A stretch of DNA of 43,247 nt from an uncultured Eggerthellaceae bacterium (GTDB lineage: Bacteria; Actinomycetota; Coriobacteriia; Coriobacteriales; Eggerthellaceae), in assembly GCA_910588205.1 (NCBI GenBank), contig CAJUQK010000020.1, positions 1-43,247 of the forward strand, given 5' to 3'. The position numbers were made by a program, and so were the translations under genes. Positions 30,146 through 38,112 of this stretch are shown here, one piece after another (positions within the stretch are counted from its first letter, which is position 1; every line of letters starts with the position of its first letter). The notes below the pieces were generated by a model. It was not told where the DNA came from, made no database searches, and saw only the letters and a list, made by a program, of their open reading frames with translations.

Positions 30146-30556
30146 ATGACCACTAAAACGGACTTGAAACAAATAGGCTCGCATCTTCAGAAGAAGAGGA
30201 AAGAGGCAGGCTACAAAAGTGCGAAAGCTTTTGCGAAGCACTTGGGTATCAACCCGAATACATATACTCAATATGAACAGGGGCTTGTGTCTTTTTCATA
30301 TGAAAAGGCTTGGAAGTTTGCGGATGCCCTTAATTGCACTCTCGACGAATTGGGAGGACGTACGCCACCAGAACAGCGCATCTATTCCGACCCGGACCAA
30401 GAAGCCCTCAACGGCTACTTCGAGTCCATGAACAAGGTGGGGCGCGGTGCTTTAGTGCAAACGGCAAGGCTTATGTCGGACGGTGATTCCGTCCGTATCG
30501 AAAAAGATAGGGAGGAATCTATACAAGTTTCGCCCGAAGTGGAAGAGGTAGCGTAA
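30146..30556 (+). CDS. CI-like XRE repressor of the main switch
   Basis: A 136-residue protein. Residues about 5 to 70 are an XRE HTH: LKQIGSHLQKKRKEAGYKSA, KAFAKHLGINPNTYTQYEQG, KFADALNCTLDELGGRT. The C-terminal half (EALNGYFESMNKVGRGALVQ, TARLMSDGD) is the helical dimerisation type found in short repressors, without a LexA-like peptidase part, so induction would need another route than RecA self-cleavage. Start ATG 30146 has GGAG six bases upstream; the ATG at 30134 lies on that ribosome site. An operator-like sequence overlaps codons 2 to 5. Confidence 0.88.
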   Translation: MTTKTDLKQIGSHLQKKRKEAGYKSAKAFAKHLGINPNTYTQYEQGLVSFSYEKAWKFADALNCTLDELGGRTPPEQRIYSDPDQEALNGYFESMNKVGRGALVQTARLMSDGDSVRIEKDREESIQVSPEVEEVA

Positions 30557-31315
30557 GTGATCTACAAGGCCATGACCATAATAGGCTTCATTGTGGATGT
30601 GGGAACGATTGCGTTCTGGCTTGGTCTTTCGCCCGAAGAAGCAATATCAACAGCCTATCCAGCATTGCCTTTTATAACGACTATCGCAGGTGTAGTCGCA
30701 GGATGGGGCTTGCACGGGCTTCTCGTTGATTCAGAAGCCAAGAAAGCTGCTGCTGTTGAGAAGGAAAAGCAGGACGGCGAATCAGAACGAATGCGCATGG
30801 AAGAGGAACGAAGAGAGCAGGAGCGCATACAAAGAAAACAGGATGACCATCTAAGGGACATCTCTTCTACCTTTAACCATCTCACAACCATAGAGCGTGA
30901 AGTGCTTCATGCAATGATAGGTCGTGGAGCCGTATATTTCCTTCGCTCATATCTTAAGAACATTGAATCAAAACATGATTACGGAGATGTTCTGATTTTG
31001 GGTGATCAGCACATGGAGGGTGAAATGGTGCGCCTTACCCCTTCGGAAAAAGCGAAAGAGGTATACGAGCATGGCATACGCGAGTTCGAGCTCATCTCCG
31101 AAGACGATTATAGAATCCATTCTGTATATGACCCGAGAGAAGAGCGAATTCCGGACCGCGCATATGATCGGATTCCGCTCAAATGGTGGTTCTACTGCCA
31201 CACGCATGAAGAGGATTGGGAGATCATCCAAGAGCAGAAGCGGCAGGAATACGAACGCATACATGGACCAAAGCAGATAGGGCGTGCTGGTGGGCCGCCT
31301 GGTCACATCAGCTAG
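30557..31315 (+). CDS. Two-TM, coiled-coil protein; candidate superinfection exclusion
   Basis: A 252-residue protein starting at GTG one base after the repressor stop, so it is co-expressed with the repressor in the lysogen. Two membrane helices (TIIGFIVDVGTIAFWLGL; YPALPFITTIAGVVAGWGL) are followed by a charged coiled coil (about 60-105, EKEKQDGESERMRMEEERRE). A cytoplasmic alpha/beta domain (LTTIEREVLHAMIGRGAVYF) comes next. Layout and lysogen expression recall SieB-like exclusion proteins, but similarity is not proven. More AT-rich than the structural genes. Confidence 0.7.
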   Translation: MIYKAMTIIGFIVDVGTIAFWLGLSPEEAISTAYPALPFITTIAGVVAGWGLHGLLVDSEAKKAAAVEKEKQDGESERMRMEEERREQERIQRKQDDHLRDISSTFNHLTTIEREVLHAMIGRGAVYFLRSYLKNIESKHDYGDVLILGDQHMEGEMVRLTPSEKAKEVYEHGIREFELISEDDYRIHSVYDPREERIPDRAYDRIPLKWWFYCHTHEEDWEIIQEQKRQEYERIHGPKQIGRAGGPPGHIS

Positions 31316-31357
31316 ACAAGGTCGTTTGGTTCCAAGCTAGCGGAGAAGTGAGGTAGT

Positions 31358-31762
31358 GTGGGTGGTATGAATGACATTCCGTCGCTCAACCTTAACCTCG
31401 GCAAAGTCAGGATGGATACCAGCGCCATCTCTCAGGCATTCAAAGCTAGGGCAGATGCAGAAAATGCTGCCATGGAAGCTGAATGGGAATGGAAGGAGAG
31501 ACAAAGCGAACTGTTAGAGCAAGTCGTAGAGGAACAAAGAAGGGTTGCTGAAGAACAGGAGAAGCAGGCAAAGAGCAACCACCACGCCCATATTGTTGCT
31601 GGGGCTACGCTTTTCGTGACCACCCTCGGGCTGATCTTGTCGATCCTGTCATTCGTGGGGCTAGGACATACGAGTGATGATGTTGGCAACGTTGATTATG
31701 GTGATGACCAAGGAAATACAGCATATGGCGATGTTGATTATAGTGAGAGTCCAGAGAGATAG
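31358..31762 (+). CDS. Coiled-coil single-TM protein; lysogeny-region cargo
   Basis: A 134-residue protein. Residues about 20 to 72 form a coiled coil (ENAAMEAEWEWKERQSELLE, QVVEEQRRVAEEQEKQAK). One membrane helix follows (IVAGATLFVTTLGLILSILS), then an acidic Asp/Tyr-rich tail (DVGNVDYGDDQGNTAYGD). GTG 31358 is used, with ATG 31367 as an alternative. It lies between the membrane protein and the integrase and is probably read with the repressor. The charged tail and membrane anchor suggest a partner of the preceding protein (inference). Confidence 0.65.
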   Translation: MGGMNDIPSLNLNLGKVRMDTSAISQAFKARADAENAAMEAEWEWKERQSELLEQVVEEQRRVAEEQEKQAKSNHHAHIVAGATLFVTTLGLILSILSFVGLGHTSDDVGNVDYGDDQGNTAYGDVDYSESPER

Positions 31763-31825
31763 GTTCTTCATGACGGCTCCTTCCTACCTTGAGTAGGGTA
31801 GGGAAGGTGTCGCATATATAAGCGA

Positions 31826-31887
31826 AGCCCCGCTGCAATCTTGGCGGATCAGGCGGGGCTCCAGGCATAGTGGCCCATAAAGGGCCA
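31826..31887 (+). terminator. Two hairpins between cargo genes and integrase
   Basis: First hairpin: arms AGCCCCGC (31826-31833) and GCGGGGCT (31853-31860). Second: TGGCCC (31871-31876) and GGGCCA (31882-31887) around ATAAA. Neither has a clear T-run, so they may be weak terminators, mRNA hairpins or protein sites that insulate the integrase gene from the lysogenic transcript. Confidence 0.5.
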
Positions 31888-31904
31888 GGCAGGAGCATTG
31901 TATC

Positions 31905-33065
31905 ATGGCGAAGCGGAACAAGGTCCGCTGGGGTCATATCGAGGAATTGATCCCAGAAGAGAAGCACCGCATCTGGTGGGAAGGCGATATAAAGCCGAAC
32001 GGCAAGAGGAGCCAGCCCTCCAAGACCATCTATGGCACCTGGGAAGACGCTGAGCTTGAACTAGCCAAGATCTACATCCAGCGCGGGGGAGTACTCCCTG
32101 ATATGACCTATGAGGAGCTTTGGGGCGGGGTGATAGTCCCATCATTCGATAAGTATGATCTTGCTATAAGGACTCGCGAAGACAACATCCGCGTCTGGGA
32201 GAAGGAACTAGAGCCTCGGATAGCTAAGGATATCGTGCATGAGACCACCGGCCTACGCGTGGAAGAGGTACTAGCTGAGATAGATTCTCCCTGGGTCCAA
32301 AAATCCGCCTTTTCCCTGTGGCGGAAGATGATCAATCTCGCTATCCATCACGAGAAGGTGGATATGGCTAATCCTTGTACGAGGTACGTTTACCGGAAGA
32401 AAGCTGTCCCTAAGGCAAGGCCTTTACTCCAGGCCCATGAGGTCATTGACTGGATGAAATCCATAAGGGGCATCAAGTATGAGGCCCTGCTGCTCACTGA
32501 GGCTGGATGTGGGCCTCGCGTAGAGGAGGCCTGTGCGCTTTTGGCTGAGGATTTCACATGGCTAGAGCAGGAGGGGCATCTTTACTTTCTAATTGATATC
32601 AACAAGGCCCTCGTATCCTCACGCCATGGGAGGGTCCTCAAGGAGACTAAGACTGATGAGAGGTACTGCAAGCGCGTGGTAGCTTTAGGTGAGCCATTTT
32701 CCATCCGGATTGCCGAGATCCTCCCCGAGAGCGGTCCTCTCTGTCCGAGCGGAAAGTCCTGCGAGGATGGGATATACCTCGCTGAGCATTATACGAACCC
32801 AGCTACTGTGTCATCGAAATACAAGTCCTCTTGCGGCAAGAAGGGGATCAAGTACGTCAACCCAGGGAAGCTGAGGAAATCATGGTCAACAATGCAAGGA
32901 GACGCTGGATCTGAGGATTCGCTTGTATCTTTGGCAATGGGTCATTCGGATGGCACCACGCGCGGAGCTAACTATCAAGAGCTCACAAGGAGTGGCGCCT
33001 TGATGCTTGCTGATAACCTCTCAGCGCACATCAAAAGGGAGACTGCCAAGGCATTCAAGATGTAA
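31905..33065 (+). CDS. int: Tyrosine recombinase (phage integrase)
   Basis: A 386-residue integrase. An N-terminal arm-binding region precedes the core-binding SAM-like domain (about 65-160). The catalytic domain has R205 (CGPRVEEAC), K249 region (LKETKTDERY), R324 (GKLRKSW), H347 (AMGHSDG) and the nucleophile Y357 (ANYQEL). The box II histidine expected three residues before R324 is Gly, a known type of variation. The gene ends 117 bases before the tRNA-Ser 3' end, the usual place beside the attachment site. A short repeat array lies in between. Confidence 0.95.
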   Translation: MAKRNKVRWGHIEELIPEEKHRIWWEGDIKPNGKRSQPSKTIYGTWEDAELELAKIYIQRGGVLPDMTYEELWGGVIVPSFDKYDLAIRTREDNIRVWEKELEPRIAKDIVHETTGLRVEEVLAEIDSPWVQKSAFSLWRKMINLAIHHEKVDMANPCTRYVYRKKAVPKARPLLQAHEVIDWMKSIRGIKYEALLLTEAGCGPRVEEACALLAEDFTWLEQEGHLYFLIDINKALVSSRHGRVLKETKTDERYCKRVVALGEPFSIRIAEILPESGPLCPSGKSCEDGIYLAEHYTNPATVSSKYKSSCGKKGIKYVNPGKLRKSWSTMQGDAGSEDSLVSLAMGHSDGTTRGANYQELTRSGALMLADNLSAHIKRETAKAFKM

Positions 33066-33109
33066 CATCGTGTAACATTAACTGGTAAACGAGGGTAAAA
33101 ACTGGTAAA
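33061..33109. repeat. 10-bp phased repeats between integrase and att site
   Basis: Two TGTAACAT units (33061, 33071) and ACTGGTAAA units (33081, 33101) with GAGGGTAAA (33091) follow a strict 10-base step. A further ACTGGTCAAA lies at 33170-33179, just before the tRNA. The phasing of one helical turn and the location suggest arm-type integrase or Xis binding sites; not proven. Confidence 0.6.
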
Positions 33110-33181
33110 AACAGTACGTTTGTACGCAGTAAAGGGCATTTGAGGTGAAGGACGAAAAACATATCCTGAACTGGTCAAACC

Positions 33182-33225
33182 TGGCGGAGGAAGTAGGATT
33201 CGAACCCACGGAAGGTTTCCCTTCA
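33182..33225. other. Prophage attachment site within tRNA-Ser(UGA) 3' half
   Basis: The integrase lies directly downstream of the tRNA 3' end, the standard arrangement when a phage recombines into the tRNA gene and restores its 3' part from its own attP. The core should lie within the T-arm to anticodon-arm portion. The exact length cannot be set because the second copy is outside the window. Confidence 0.55.
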
Positions 33226-33269
33226 ACAGTTTTCAAGACTGCCGCCTTCAACCACTCGGCCATTCCTCC
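33182..33269 (-). tRNA. tRNA-Ser (anticodon UGA)
   Basis: 88 bases including encoded CCA. Acceptor stem GGAGGAA/TTCCTCC with discriminator G; T-loop sequence GGTTCGAATCC; anticodon stem GCAGT/ACTGT around CTTGAAA, giving TGA; long variable arm (GTTGAAGGGAAACCTTC region) typical of serine tRNAs. Serves as the prophage integration target. Confidence 0.95.
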
Positions 33270-33313
33270 GCAGTTCAGCTGTCCGTCAGCATAGCATATT
33301 TCTCGGTCACGTC

Positions 33314-33817
33314 ATGACAGATACCTTCTTTCCACCGGACGACGAGCAGTTCATGGCCATAGCCCTCGAGGAAGCGCAGCTCGCGGGAGCTGCGGGAGAG
33401 GTGCCTATTGGAGCGGTGGTGGTGCATCAGGGCTATGACTCAGCTACCCGGAAGCTGACAACGGAGCCGCGCATCCTGGCCCGAGCCCACAATGAACGTG
33501 AGGTTAAGCGTGACCCGTCGGCCCATGCGGAATTCGCAGCCATGTTGGCCGCAGCTCGGAAGCTCGATGCGTGGCGGCTCGTGGATTGCACGGTCTATGT
33601 CACCTTGGAGCCCTGCGTCATGTGCGCAGGACTCATGCATCAAGCACGCATAGCGAGATGCGTCTATGGGGCACCGGACCCGAAGGCGGGGGCCGTGGGC
33701 AGTCTGTATCAGGTGCATTGCGACGAGCGTCTCAACCACACCTTCGAGGTGCGCAGTGGGGTGCTTCAGCAGCAATGCGCCCAGCTATTGAGAGATTTTT
33801 TCAGGAAGAGGAGATGA
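33314..33817 (+). CDS. tadA: tRNA-specific adenosine deaminase
   Basis: A 167-residue zinc deaminase that converts A34 to inosine in tRNA-Arg(ACG). H71-A72-E73 (PSAHAEFAA) and P100-C101-x-x-C104 (LEPCVMCAG) are the metal and catalytic motifs. N-terminal EVPIGAVVVHQG is typical. A short insertion around residues 40-55 (YDSATRKLTTEPR) enlarges the loop before the conserved AHN. C-terminal RSGVLQQQCAQLLRDFFRKRR fits TadA. First host gene beyond the tRNA; overlaps ispE by a base or so. Confidence 0.95.
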   Translation: MTDTFFPPDDEQFMAIALEEAQLAGAAGEVPIGAVVVHQGYDSATRKLTTEPRILARAHNEREVKRDPSAHAEFAAMLAAARKLDAWRLVDCTVYVTLEPCVMCAGLMHQARIARCVYGAPDPKAGAVGSLYQVHCDERLNHTFEVRSGVLQQQCAQLLRDFFRKRR

Positions 33818-34896
33818 TGAACGGAAGTGATCAGCTGAACCGGTCGGTTGAGACGGACATCTTGGCAGAGGCAGCGAATGCCCAGTTCCGTGCGGCAGAT
33901 TTCCTGGGCCCCGGGGTGCTGCGAGCAGTGGCGCCTGCGAAGGTGAACCTGTTCTTGGGGATAGGGGAGCGCAGAGAAGACGGGCTGCATCAAGCAGTGA
34001 CGGTGATGCATACCCTTTCCATGCACGATACGGTCTACGTGAACGCTTTGCCCCTGAGCGCCTCTGCGAGCGATGAGGCGGCAGCAGCCGTGGAGCAGGG
34101 CTCCACGAAGCTGGCATTCGGCGGCCCTGGGGGGAGCATGCTCGTGTCCATTGACCTAGTGGATAAGACGAGCAGCCTCTTCGCTACCACCGAACCCTTG
34201 CAGGTGCGGGCAGAAGACAACCTCTGCTTCAAAGCTGTGGATCGTCTGGCTCAGGCATGCGGCCGCTTGGCTCCTGAGCAGGTGCGCATTCGCCTGGAGA
34301 AGCATGTGCCAGCCCAGGCAGGGTTGGGGGGCGGCTCTTCCGATGCCGCTGCGGTGCTGGTGTGCCTGGCGAAGCTTTGGGAGATGGATGATGACCGTCT
34401 CCTCCAAGAGGTGGCGAAAGGCTTAGGGGCCGATGTTCCCTTTTTCCTCAAGGGCGGCTGTGCGCTGCTGAATGGAGCAGGGGAGCACTTCGTGCGGAGC
34501 TTGACACCTGCGAACACCCCCCTGGTGGTGGTGAAGCCCTCCTTCGGTGTTGCCACAGCCGCTGCCTATAGCGCCTTCGATGATGATCCTCTCCTTCCTC
34601 CGGAGGGTCTGTTGGCTCAAGCGGAGGCTGCCCAAGCGGCCGGAGAGGCGCCGCTTTTCAACAACCTGACAAAGGCTGCAGAGCAGGTCTGCCCTGATCT
34701 GGTGAACGTGAGAGAATGGCTAACATCTCAACGGGGTATCTATGCTGACCGAGTGCTCATGAGTGGGAGCGGGTCTGCCTTCTTCGCGGAGGCGGAGTCG
34801 TTCGCTGAGGCATCTCGGGTAGCGGCAGCTGCTCAGCAAGAAGGCCTCTGGGCGCGGGCAACCTCTTTCTCGAAGTTGCGGGCTCAAGTGGTCTGA
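33817..34896 (+). CDS. ispE: 4-diphosphocytidyl-2-C-methyl-D-erythritol kinase
   Basis: A 359-residue GHMP kinase of the MEP isoprenoid pathway, phosphorylating CDP-ME. PAKVNLFLGIG (40-50) and the ATP loop PAQAGLGGGSSDAA (165-178) are the diagnostic motifs; LMSGSGSAFFAE is motif 3. It is longer than the usual 280-310 residues, with about 35 extra residues at the N-terminus and an insertion around 78-100 (SASASDEAAAAVEQGS). Start: ATG 33814 and ATG 33817 are adjacent to GAGGAG; the second is chosen. Coupled to tadA. Confidence 0.93.
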   Translation: MNGSDQLNRSVETDILAEAANAQFRAADFLGPGVLRAVAPAKVNLFLGIGERREDGLHQAVTVMHTLSMHDTVYVNALPLSASASDEAAAAVEQGSTKLAFGGPGGSMLVSIDLVDKTSSLFATTEPLQVRAEDNLCFKAVDRLAQACGRLAPEQVRIRLEKHVPAQAGLGGGSSDAAAVLVCLAKLWEMDDDRLLQEVAKGLGADVPFFLKGGCALLNGAGEHFVRSLTPANTPLVVVKPSFGVATAAAYSAFDDDPLLPPEGLLAQAEAAQAAGEAPLFNNLTKAAEQVCPDLVNVREWLTSQRGIYADRVLMSGSGSAFFAEAESFAEASRVAAAAQQEGLWARATSFSKLRAQVV

Positions 34897-34944
34897 CCGC
34901 CCAGCATTGGGGTATCGTAGTGGGAACGGGATGAAGGAGCGCAC

Positions 34945-35367
34945 GTGATCAATCTGGTAGCAAGGCTCTCGCGCAGCGTACCGCTGCTGGTCGCCTTGGT
35001 GCTCCTTGCCCTCATCATCTATTTCGTCGTATCCTGGCGCTCTTCGCCCACGCGGGCGAAGGAAGTGCTGATCCGGGTGTTCACCGTCCTCTGTTCCGCA
35101 TTGGCCATCTTCTTCATCCTGGCAAGCATCTATGCTGCCATCGACGGGAATCAGCCTGTGCTCGAGCTGGTGGCCAGCTTCGCTGGAGTGAGCGTCTTGG
35201 GGCTTGTCATCACGCTCATCTGCCGGTGGCGTTTCAAGAAGAATCACCCTCATTATCGGTTCGCTCCTACGGCGAAGGCAACGCCGGGCGGAGGTTCTCC
35301 GGTCAAGCGATCAGATGCCTTCTGGTGGATCTACGATGTCGTGGGCAGGTTTCGGCCGAAGAAGTAG
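34945..35367 (+). CDS. Small integral membrane protein
   Basis: A 140-residue protein with three probable membrane helices: SVPLLVALVLLALIIYFVV, VFTVLCSALAIFFILASI and LVASFAGVSVLGLVITLI. It ends with a basic cytoplasmic tail (FKKNHPHYRF ... VVGRFRPKK). Start GTG 34945 follows AAGGAG. No family recognised. Lies after ispE and converges on the acyltransferase gene. Confidence 0.75.
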   Translation: MINLVARLSRSVPLLVALVLLALIIYFVVSWRSSPTRAKEVLIRVFTVLCSALAIFFILASIYAAIDGNQPVLELVASFAGVSVLGLVITLICRWRFKKNHPHYRFAPTAKATPGGGSPVKRSDAFWWIYDVVGRFRPKK

Positions 35368-35387
35368 CCTTTGGTGATGGGCGGCGG

Positions 35388-37793
35388 TCAGTTGGTAGCC
35401 TGCGCTGCACTGCTGCTGCTTTGGGTGGCCGATTCGCTCTGGGAGCCTTCACCCTCTTGCCCGCTGCCATTCTGCTCAGCCTCTTGGCGGGCAAGAACCT
35501 CTTCAGCGCTGGGATATTGCAGTACATCGGCAATGAACTGCACATAGATCTTCGCGGCTTCTGCGGTCAGATGCGTGCCGTCGCCATCGAAGTAATCCCC
35601 ATGCATCTCAGTGAGCGAGTTCCAATCGATCAGATGAACGTTGTCGTAGGCATCGCGTACGGCCTGAAGAGCCCGATTGTTCTCCTGAGTGAGGTCAGTG
35701 TCGCTGCTGCGGATGGTGACGAAGTAGATCTGCTTGTCCGGCCCTATGGTTTCTACGGCTTTATGCAGCTCTTCCTCCGTGAGATGACCATTGGTGCCCA
35801 GGGCGAAGATGACGGTGCCTCCCACTTGCCCGTTAGCGGCATACTGCTCGTAGACTTCGATGCCTTGCTCGATGCGCCTGTTCTTCAGGGCATCGATATG
35901 GCCTAAGGGGAAGCGCTCTTCGAAATAGGGCACCGCGCGAAGCGAAACGGAGTCTCCGATCATCAGGATGTCATAGACCGGTTTCTCGTCTTCTGGCTCC
36001 TCTTCGTCTTCCAAGGTCAAGGTCGGTATCTCCTCATCTCCGCTAGCCAGCTTCACCACGCCCGTCAGCGGCTCTCCCGCCATGGAATTGCGGATGATGA
36101 TAGCGGCACCTTCACTGCTCAGGGCAGAGGTGTTCGGCACGAGGATGATGCCGCCGATGCAAATTGCAGTGAGGATGGCGGCGATGGCAGCGGCCGCGGG
36201 TTTGATGGGAATGACTCTCGCGATCTTCGCCCTGACACCCTCCTGGTCTCCTTCTCTTTCGGGGGCTGAATCTCCTTGCGCTGTTGCCGGGTCGAAGAGG
36301 CCTTCGACGATAGGTGCTTCAGCGGAGTGGACAGCGGTTATCCCTGCCAATGCCGGTGTGGCAGCCTCACCTTCGACGGGAGCATGCTTGCCCTTGTCCT
36401 CTTTGTTCTTGGCGATGCCGTAGCGGATGGGGTTCTCGATGAAGCGATAGGACAACTCAGCGCAGATGAATGTGCAGAGGATGGCTGCTGCCATGAGGAT
36501 CCCCTCAAGACCGAAGCTGCCGTTAGTGGGGGTGAAGAGGAGCACGAGGGGATAGTGCCAGAGATATAGGCCGTAAGAGCGTTTGCCTACCCAGATGAAG
36601 GGTTTGAGCGAGAGCACCTTTGCTACGAACCCGCTGTCCTTCCAGAGGGTCCCGTAGACCAGGATGGCGGTCAGGGCTGAGCAGATCACCATGCCGCCCT
36701 GGTAGGTGAAGGGGTCCTCGCCACCCATGATTCCTAGGCAGATGATCACGCCAACGGCACCGACGATGGCGCAGGCTTCCCGGAAGGCCCGCGGCAGTTT
36801 GTCTTTGGCACCGGTGGTGAGCACGGCAACGAAAGCTCCCATGAGCAGGGAGAATGCCCGCGTATCGGTGCCGTAGTACACTCGCGTGGGATCTTGGGTG
36901 GGATCGTAGAGCAGGGTCATCTCAAGGGCTGATGCTGCCGCTAGGATCAGGAAGAAGAGCGAGAGGTTCCTGCGATGCCTGAGCTTCCCGCCGAACTTGA
37001 GCACGCAGAACAGTGTGGCGGGCAGTACCAGGTAGAACTGCTCCTCTATGGCCAAGGACCAGAAGTGCGTCAACGGCGAGGGCAGTCCGATGTTCTCGAA
37101 ATAGGATGCATCATTCAGGATCTGCCACCAGTTGTTGAAGAAGAACAGAGACGGCAGGATCTCAGGGCGCATCTTGGTGAGCAGGGGATGGCTGAAGAGG
37201 GTGCATAGGGCGCCCGTGGCCACGATCACCAGGAGGATGGCGGGGAGCAATCGCTTGGCGCGGCGTATGTAGAAGTCCTTGAAGCTGATGCGACCCGTGC
37301 GCGCGAACTCCACCAGGAGGATCTTAGTGACGATATATCCCGATATCACGAAGAACACGGTCACGCCCATGAGGCCACCTTCGCACCCGGGAAGCCCGGT
37401 GTGATAGGCGATCACGGCAAGCACCGCTAGAGCACGCAGCCCGTCCAAAGCTGGGATGTAGCGTACGCCCTTCTTTGGTTTCGCCCGTTTATCCGCATGC
37501 TTCTTCGGCTGAGGAGGCGCGGATGCCTCTACGGGGTGAGGGGGTGTTGGGTGTGATGGGGTCTGCCGCTCCTCGGCATCTGGTCCATCCTGGGCTGGGG
37601 ATGTGTGCTTGCCGCGGGGATGGTCCTCGCGATGATGGCTAGGGGCAGGCCCGCTTGAGGCGGTAGATCTCCGTTCGGGGCTCAAGAGGGGGATATTGGG
37701 CTCCAGCAAGAAGTCCTCAGCGCCGTCAGCGAAGGGCCCTTTCGAAACAGACGGCTTCAACCTCTTCGCAACCCCTTCCTCTGACGAGCTCAT
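35388..37793 (-). CDS. Acyltransferase 3 (OafA/OatA type) with C-terminal SGNH domain
   Basis: An 801-residue membrane O-acetyltransferase. Residues 1 to 105 are a Pro/Ser/His-rich cytoplasmic tail. Residues about 108 to 470 form the ten-helix acyltransferase 3 domain (PALDGLRALAVLAVIAYH, VTVFFVISGYIVT, FYIRRAKRLLPA, THFWSLAIEEQFYL). One more helix follows at about 540-560. The extracellular SGNH domain (about 610-760) has GDSVS, GTNG and DGTHL. Such proteins acetylate peptidoglycan or surface glycans. The long N-terminal tail is unusual. Start ATG 37793; a Thr/Ser/Gln tail ends it. Confidence 0.92.
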   Translation of the reverse strand: MSSSEEGVAKRLKPSVSKGPFADGAEDFLLEPNIPLLSPERRSTASSGPAPSHHREDHPRGKHTSPAQDGPDAEERQTPSHPTPPHPVEASAPPQPKKHADKRAKPKKGVRYIPALDGLRALAVLAVIAYHTGLPGCEGGLMGVTVFFVISGYIVTKILLVEFARTGRISFKDFYIRRAKRLLPAILLVIVATGALCTLFSHPLLTKMRPEILPSLFFFNNWWQILNDASYFENIGLPSPLTHFWSLAIEEQFYLVLPATLFCVLKFGGKLRHRRNLSLFFLILAAASALEMTLLYDPTQDPTRVYYGTDTRAFSLLMGAFVAVLTTGAKDKLPRAFREACAIVGAVGVIICLGIMGGEDPFTYQGGMVICSALTAILVYGTLWKDSGFVAKVLSLKPFIWVGKRSYGLYLWHYPLVLLFTPTNGSFGLEGILMAAAILCTFICAELSYRFIENPIRYGIAKNKEDKGKHAPVEGEAATPALAGITAVHSAEAPIVEGLFDPATAQGDSAPEREGDQEGVRAKIARVIPIKPAAAAIAAILTAICIGGIILVPNTSALSSEGAAIIIRNSMAGEPLTGVVKLASGDEEIPTLTLEDEEEPEDEKPVYDILMIGDSVSLRAVPYFEERFPLGHIDALKNRRIEQGIEVYEQYAANGQVGGTVIFALGTNGHLTEEELHKAVETIGPDKQIYFVTIRSSDTDLTQENNRALQAVRDAYDNVHLIDWNSLTEMHGDYFDGDGTHLTAEAAKIYVQFIADVLQYPSAEEVLARQEAEQNGSGQEGEGSQSESATQSSSSAAQATN

Positions 37794-37902
37794 ATCCGTA
37801 GCGCAAGGCGGTCAACCTTGCCACCTGAGTAGTGTCCTCGGATTATACCGCCGTATCGCAGCTTCGAGCATTCTGAAAGGGAGTCTTGTTGAAAGTATTG
37901 AC

Positions 37903-38053
37903 TGGCGGAGGAGTAGGGATTCGCTCGCGTCAAGTTTCCGCAAAACATCGCTACGCGATCTTTTGCTCAGTCGCTTTGCGACACCTTGACCCTCGCTGTT
38001 CGCGGTGGGCATCTGACGATACACTGCGAATCGAACCCTACGGGTTCTCATCC
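37903..38053 (-). pseudogene. Degenerate partial tRNA-Ser copy
   Basis: Bases 37903-37923 are identical to 38113-38133, the 3' end (T-arm and acceptor) of the tRNA-Ser(GCU) gene, then similarity is lost. A T-arm-like piece (GGGTTCGATTC on the minus strand) reappears near 38030-38040. In between lie small hairpins with TCGC/GCGA arms; the largest, 37940-37966, pairs GCAAAA with TTTTGC and ATCGC with GCGAT. It looks like a tandem tRNA duplication or old att remnant that decayed; no gene is supported in this gap. Confidence 0.5.
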
Positions 38054-38112
38054 CTTTACCAGCACGAAAGACGATTCAGCCTGAGAGTGTGACGATCCTG
38101 AAAGACTTGAAA

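Larger units (their letters stand above)
30008..30158. promoter_or_regulatory. Operator-like sites of the main genetic switch
   Basis: Related sites: TTTTTAGTGACCTAACAAA (30008-30026), ATAGTGATTAAACAAAA (30042-30058) and TTTTTAGTGGTTTAC (30072-30086). The AGTG cores are 31 and 33 bases apart, about three helical turns each. A reversed copy, ACCACTAAAA (30149-30158), lies at the start of the repressor gene. The second site overlaps the leftward -10 and spacer, and the third lies between the two -35 boxes. Likely bound by the CI-like and Cro-like XRE proteins. Confidence 0.75.
6140..31813. repeat. Dispersed GTGTCGC motif in prophage gene gaps
   Basis: GTGTCGC on the plus strand at 6140, 10002, 10220, 10710, 14451, 16124, 16213 and 31807; six of them extend to GTGTCGCT. 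All lie in short intergenic spots or, at 14451, beside a stop codon, and all in one orientation. Those at 6140, 10002, 10710 and 16213 sit within three bases after a minus-strand stop codon. Copies at 6140 and 16124 share a second block (TATCAGG on the minus strand) at equal distance. Confidence 0.7.
1..33225. mobile_element. Siphophage-type prophage, left end outside window
   Basis: Continuous phage gene content from the left edge to the integrase: tail, head, packaging, early, control and integration modules in the usual order. The right boundary is set by the tRNA-Ser(UGA) gene directly behind the integrase; the exact crossover point within the tRNA 3' half cannot be placed without the second att copy. 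No holin, endolysin or tail fibre is seen, so the left end lies beyond position 1. The portal, TerL, head and tail genes read intact; one methyltransferase is broken. The element may therefore be inducible, which is an inference. Confidence 0.93.

Noticed and set aside
33571..33816. Longer start for ispE
   Set aside because: It overlaps most of tadA in another frame; the real start lies at the tadA stop with a ribosome site.
35226..35906. 226-residue plus-strand ORF over the acyltransferase 3' end
   Set aside because: Shadow of the SGNH coding region in another frame; no recognisable protein features.
37812..38092. Two ORFs (79 and 68 residues) in the gap before tRNA-Ser(GCU)
   Set aside because: Both run through the degenerate tRNA copy and hairpins, on opposite strands, with no protein-like composition.
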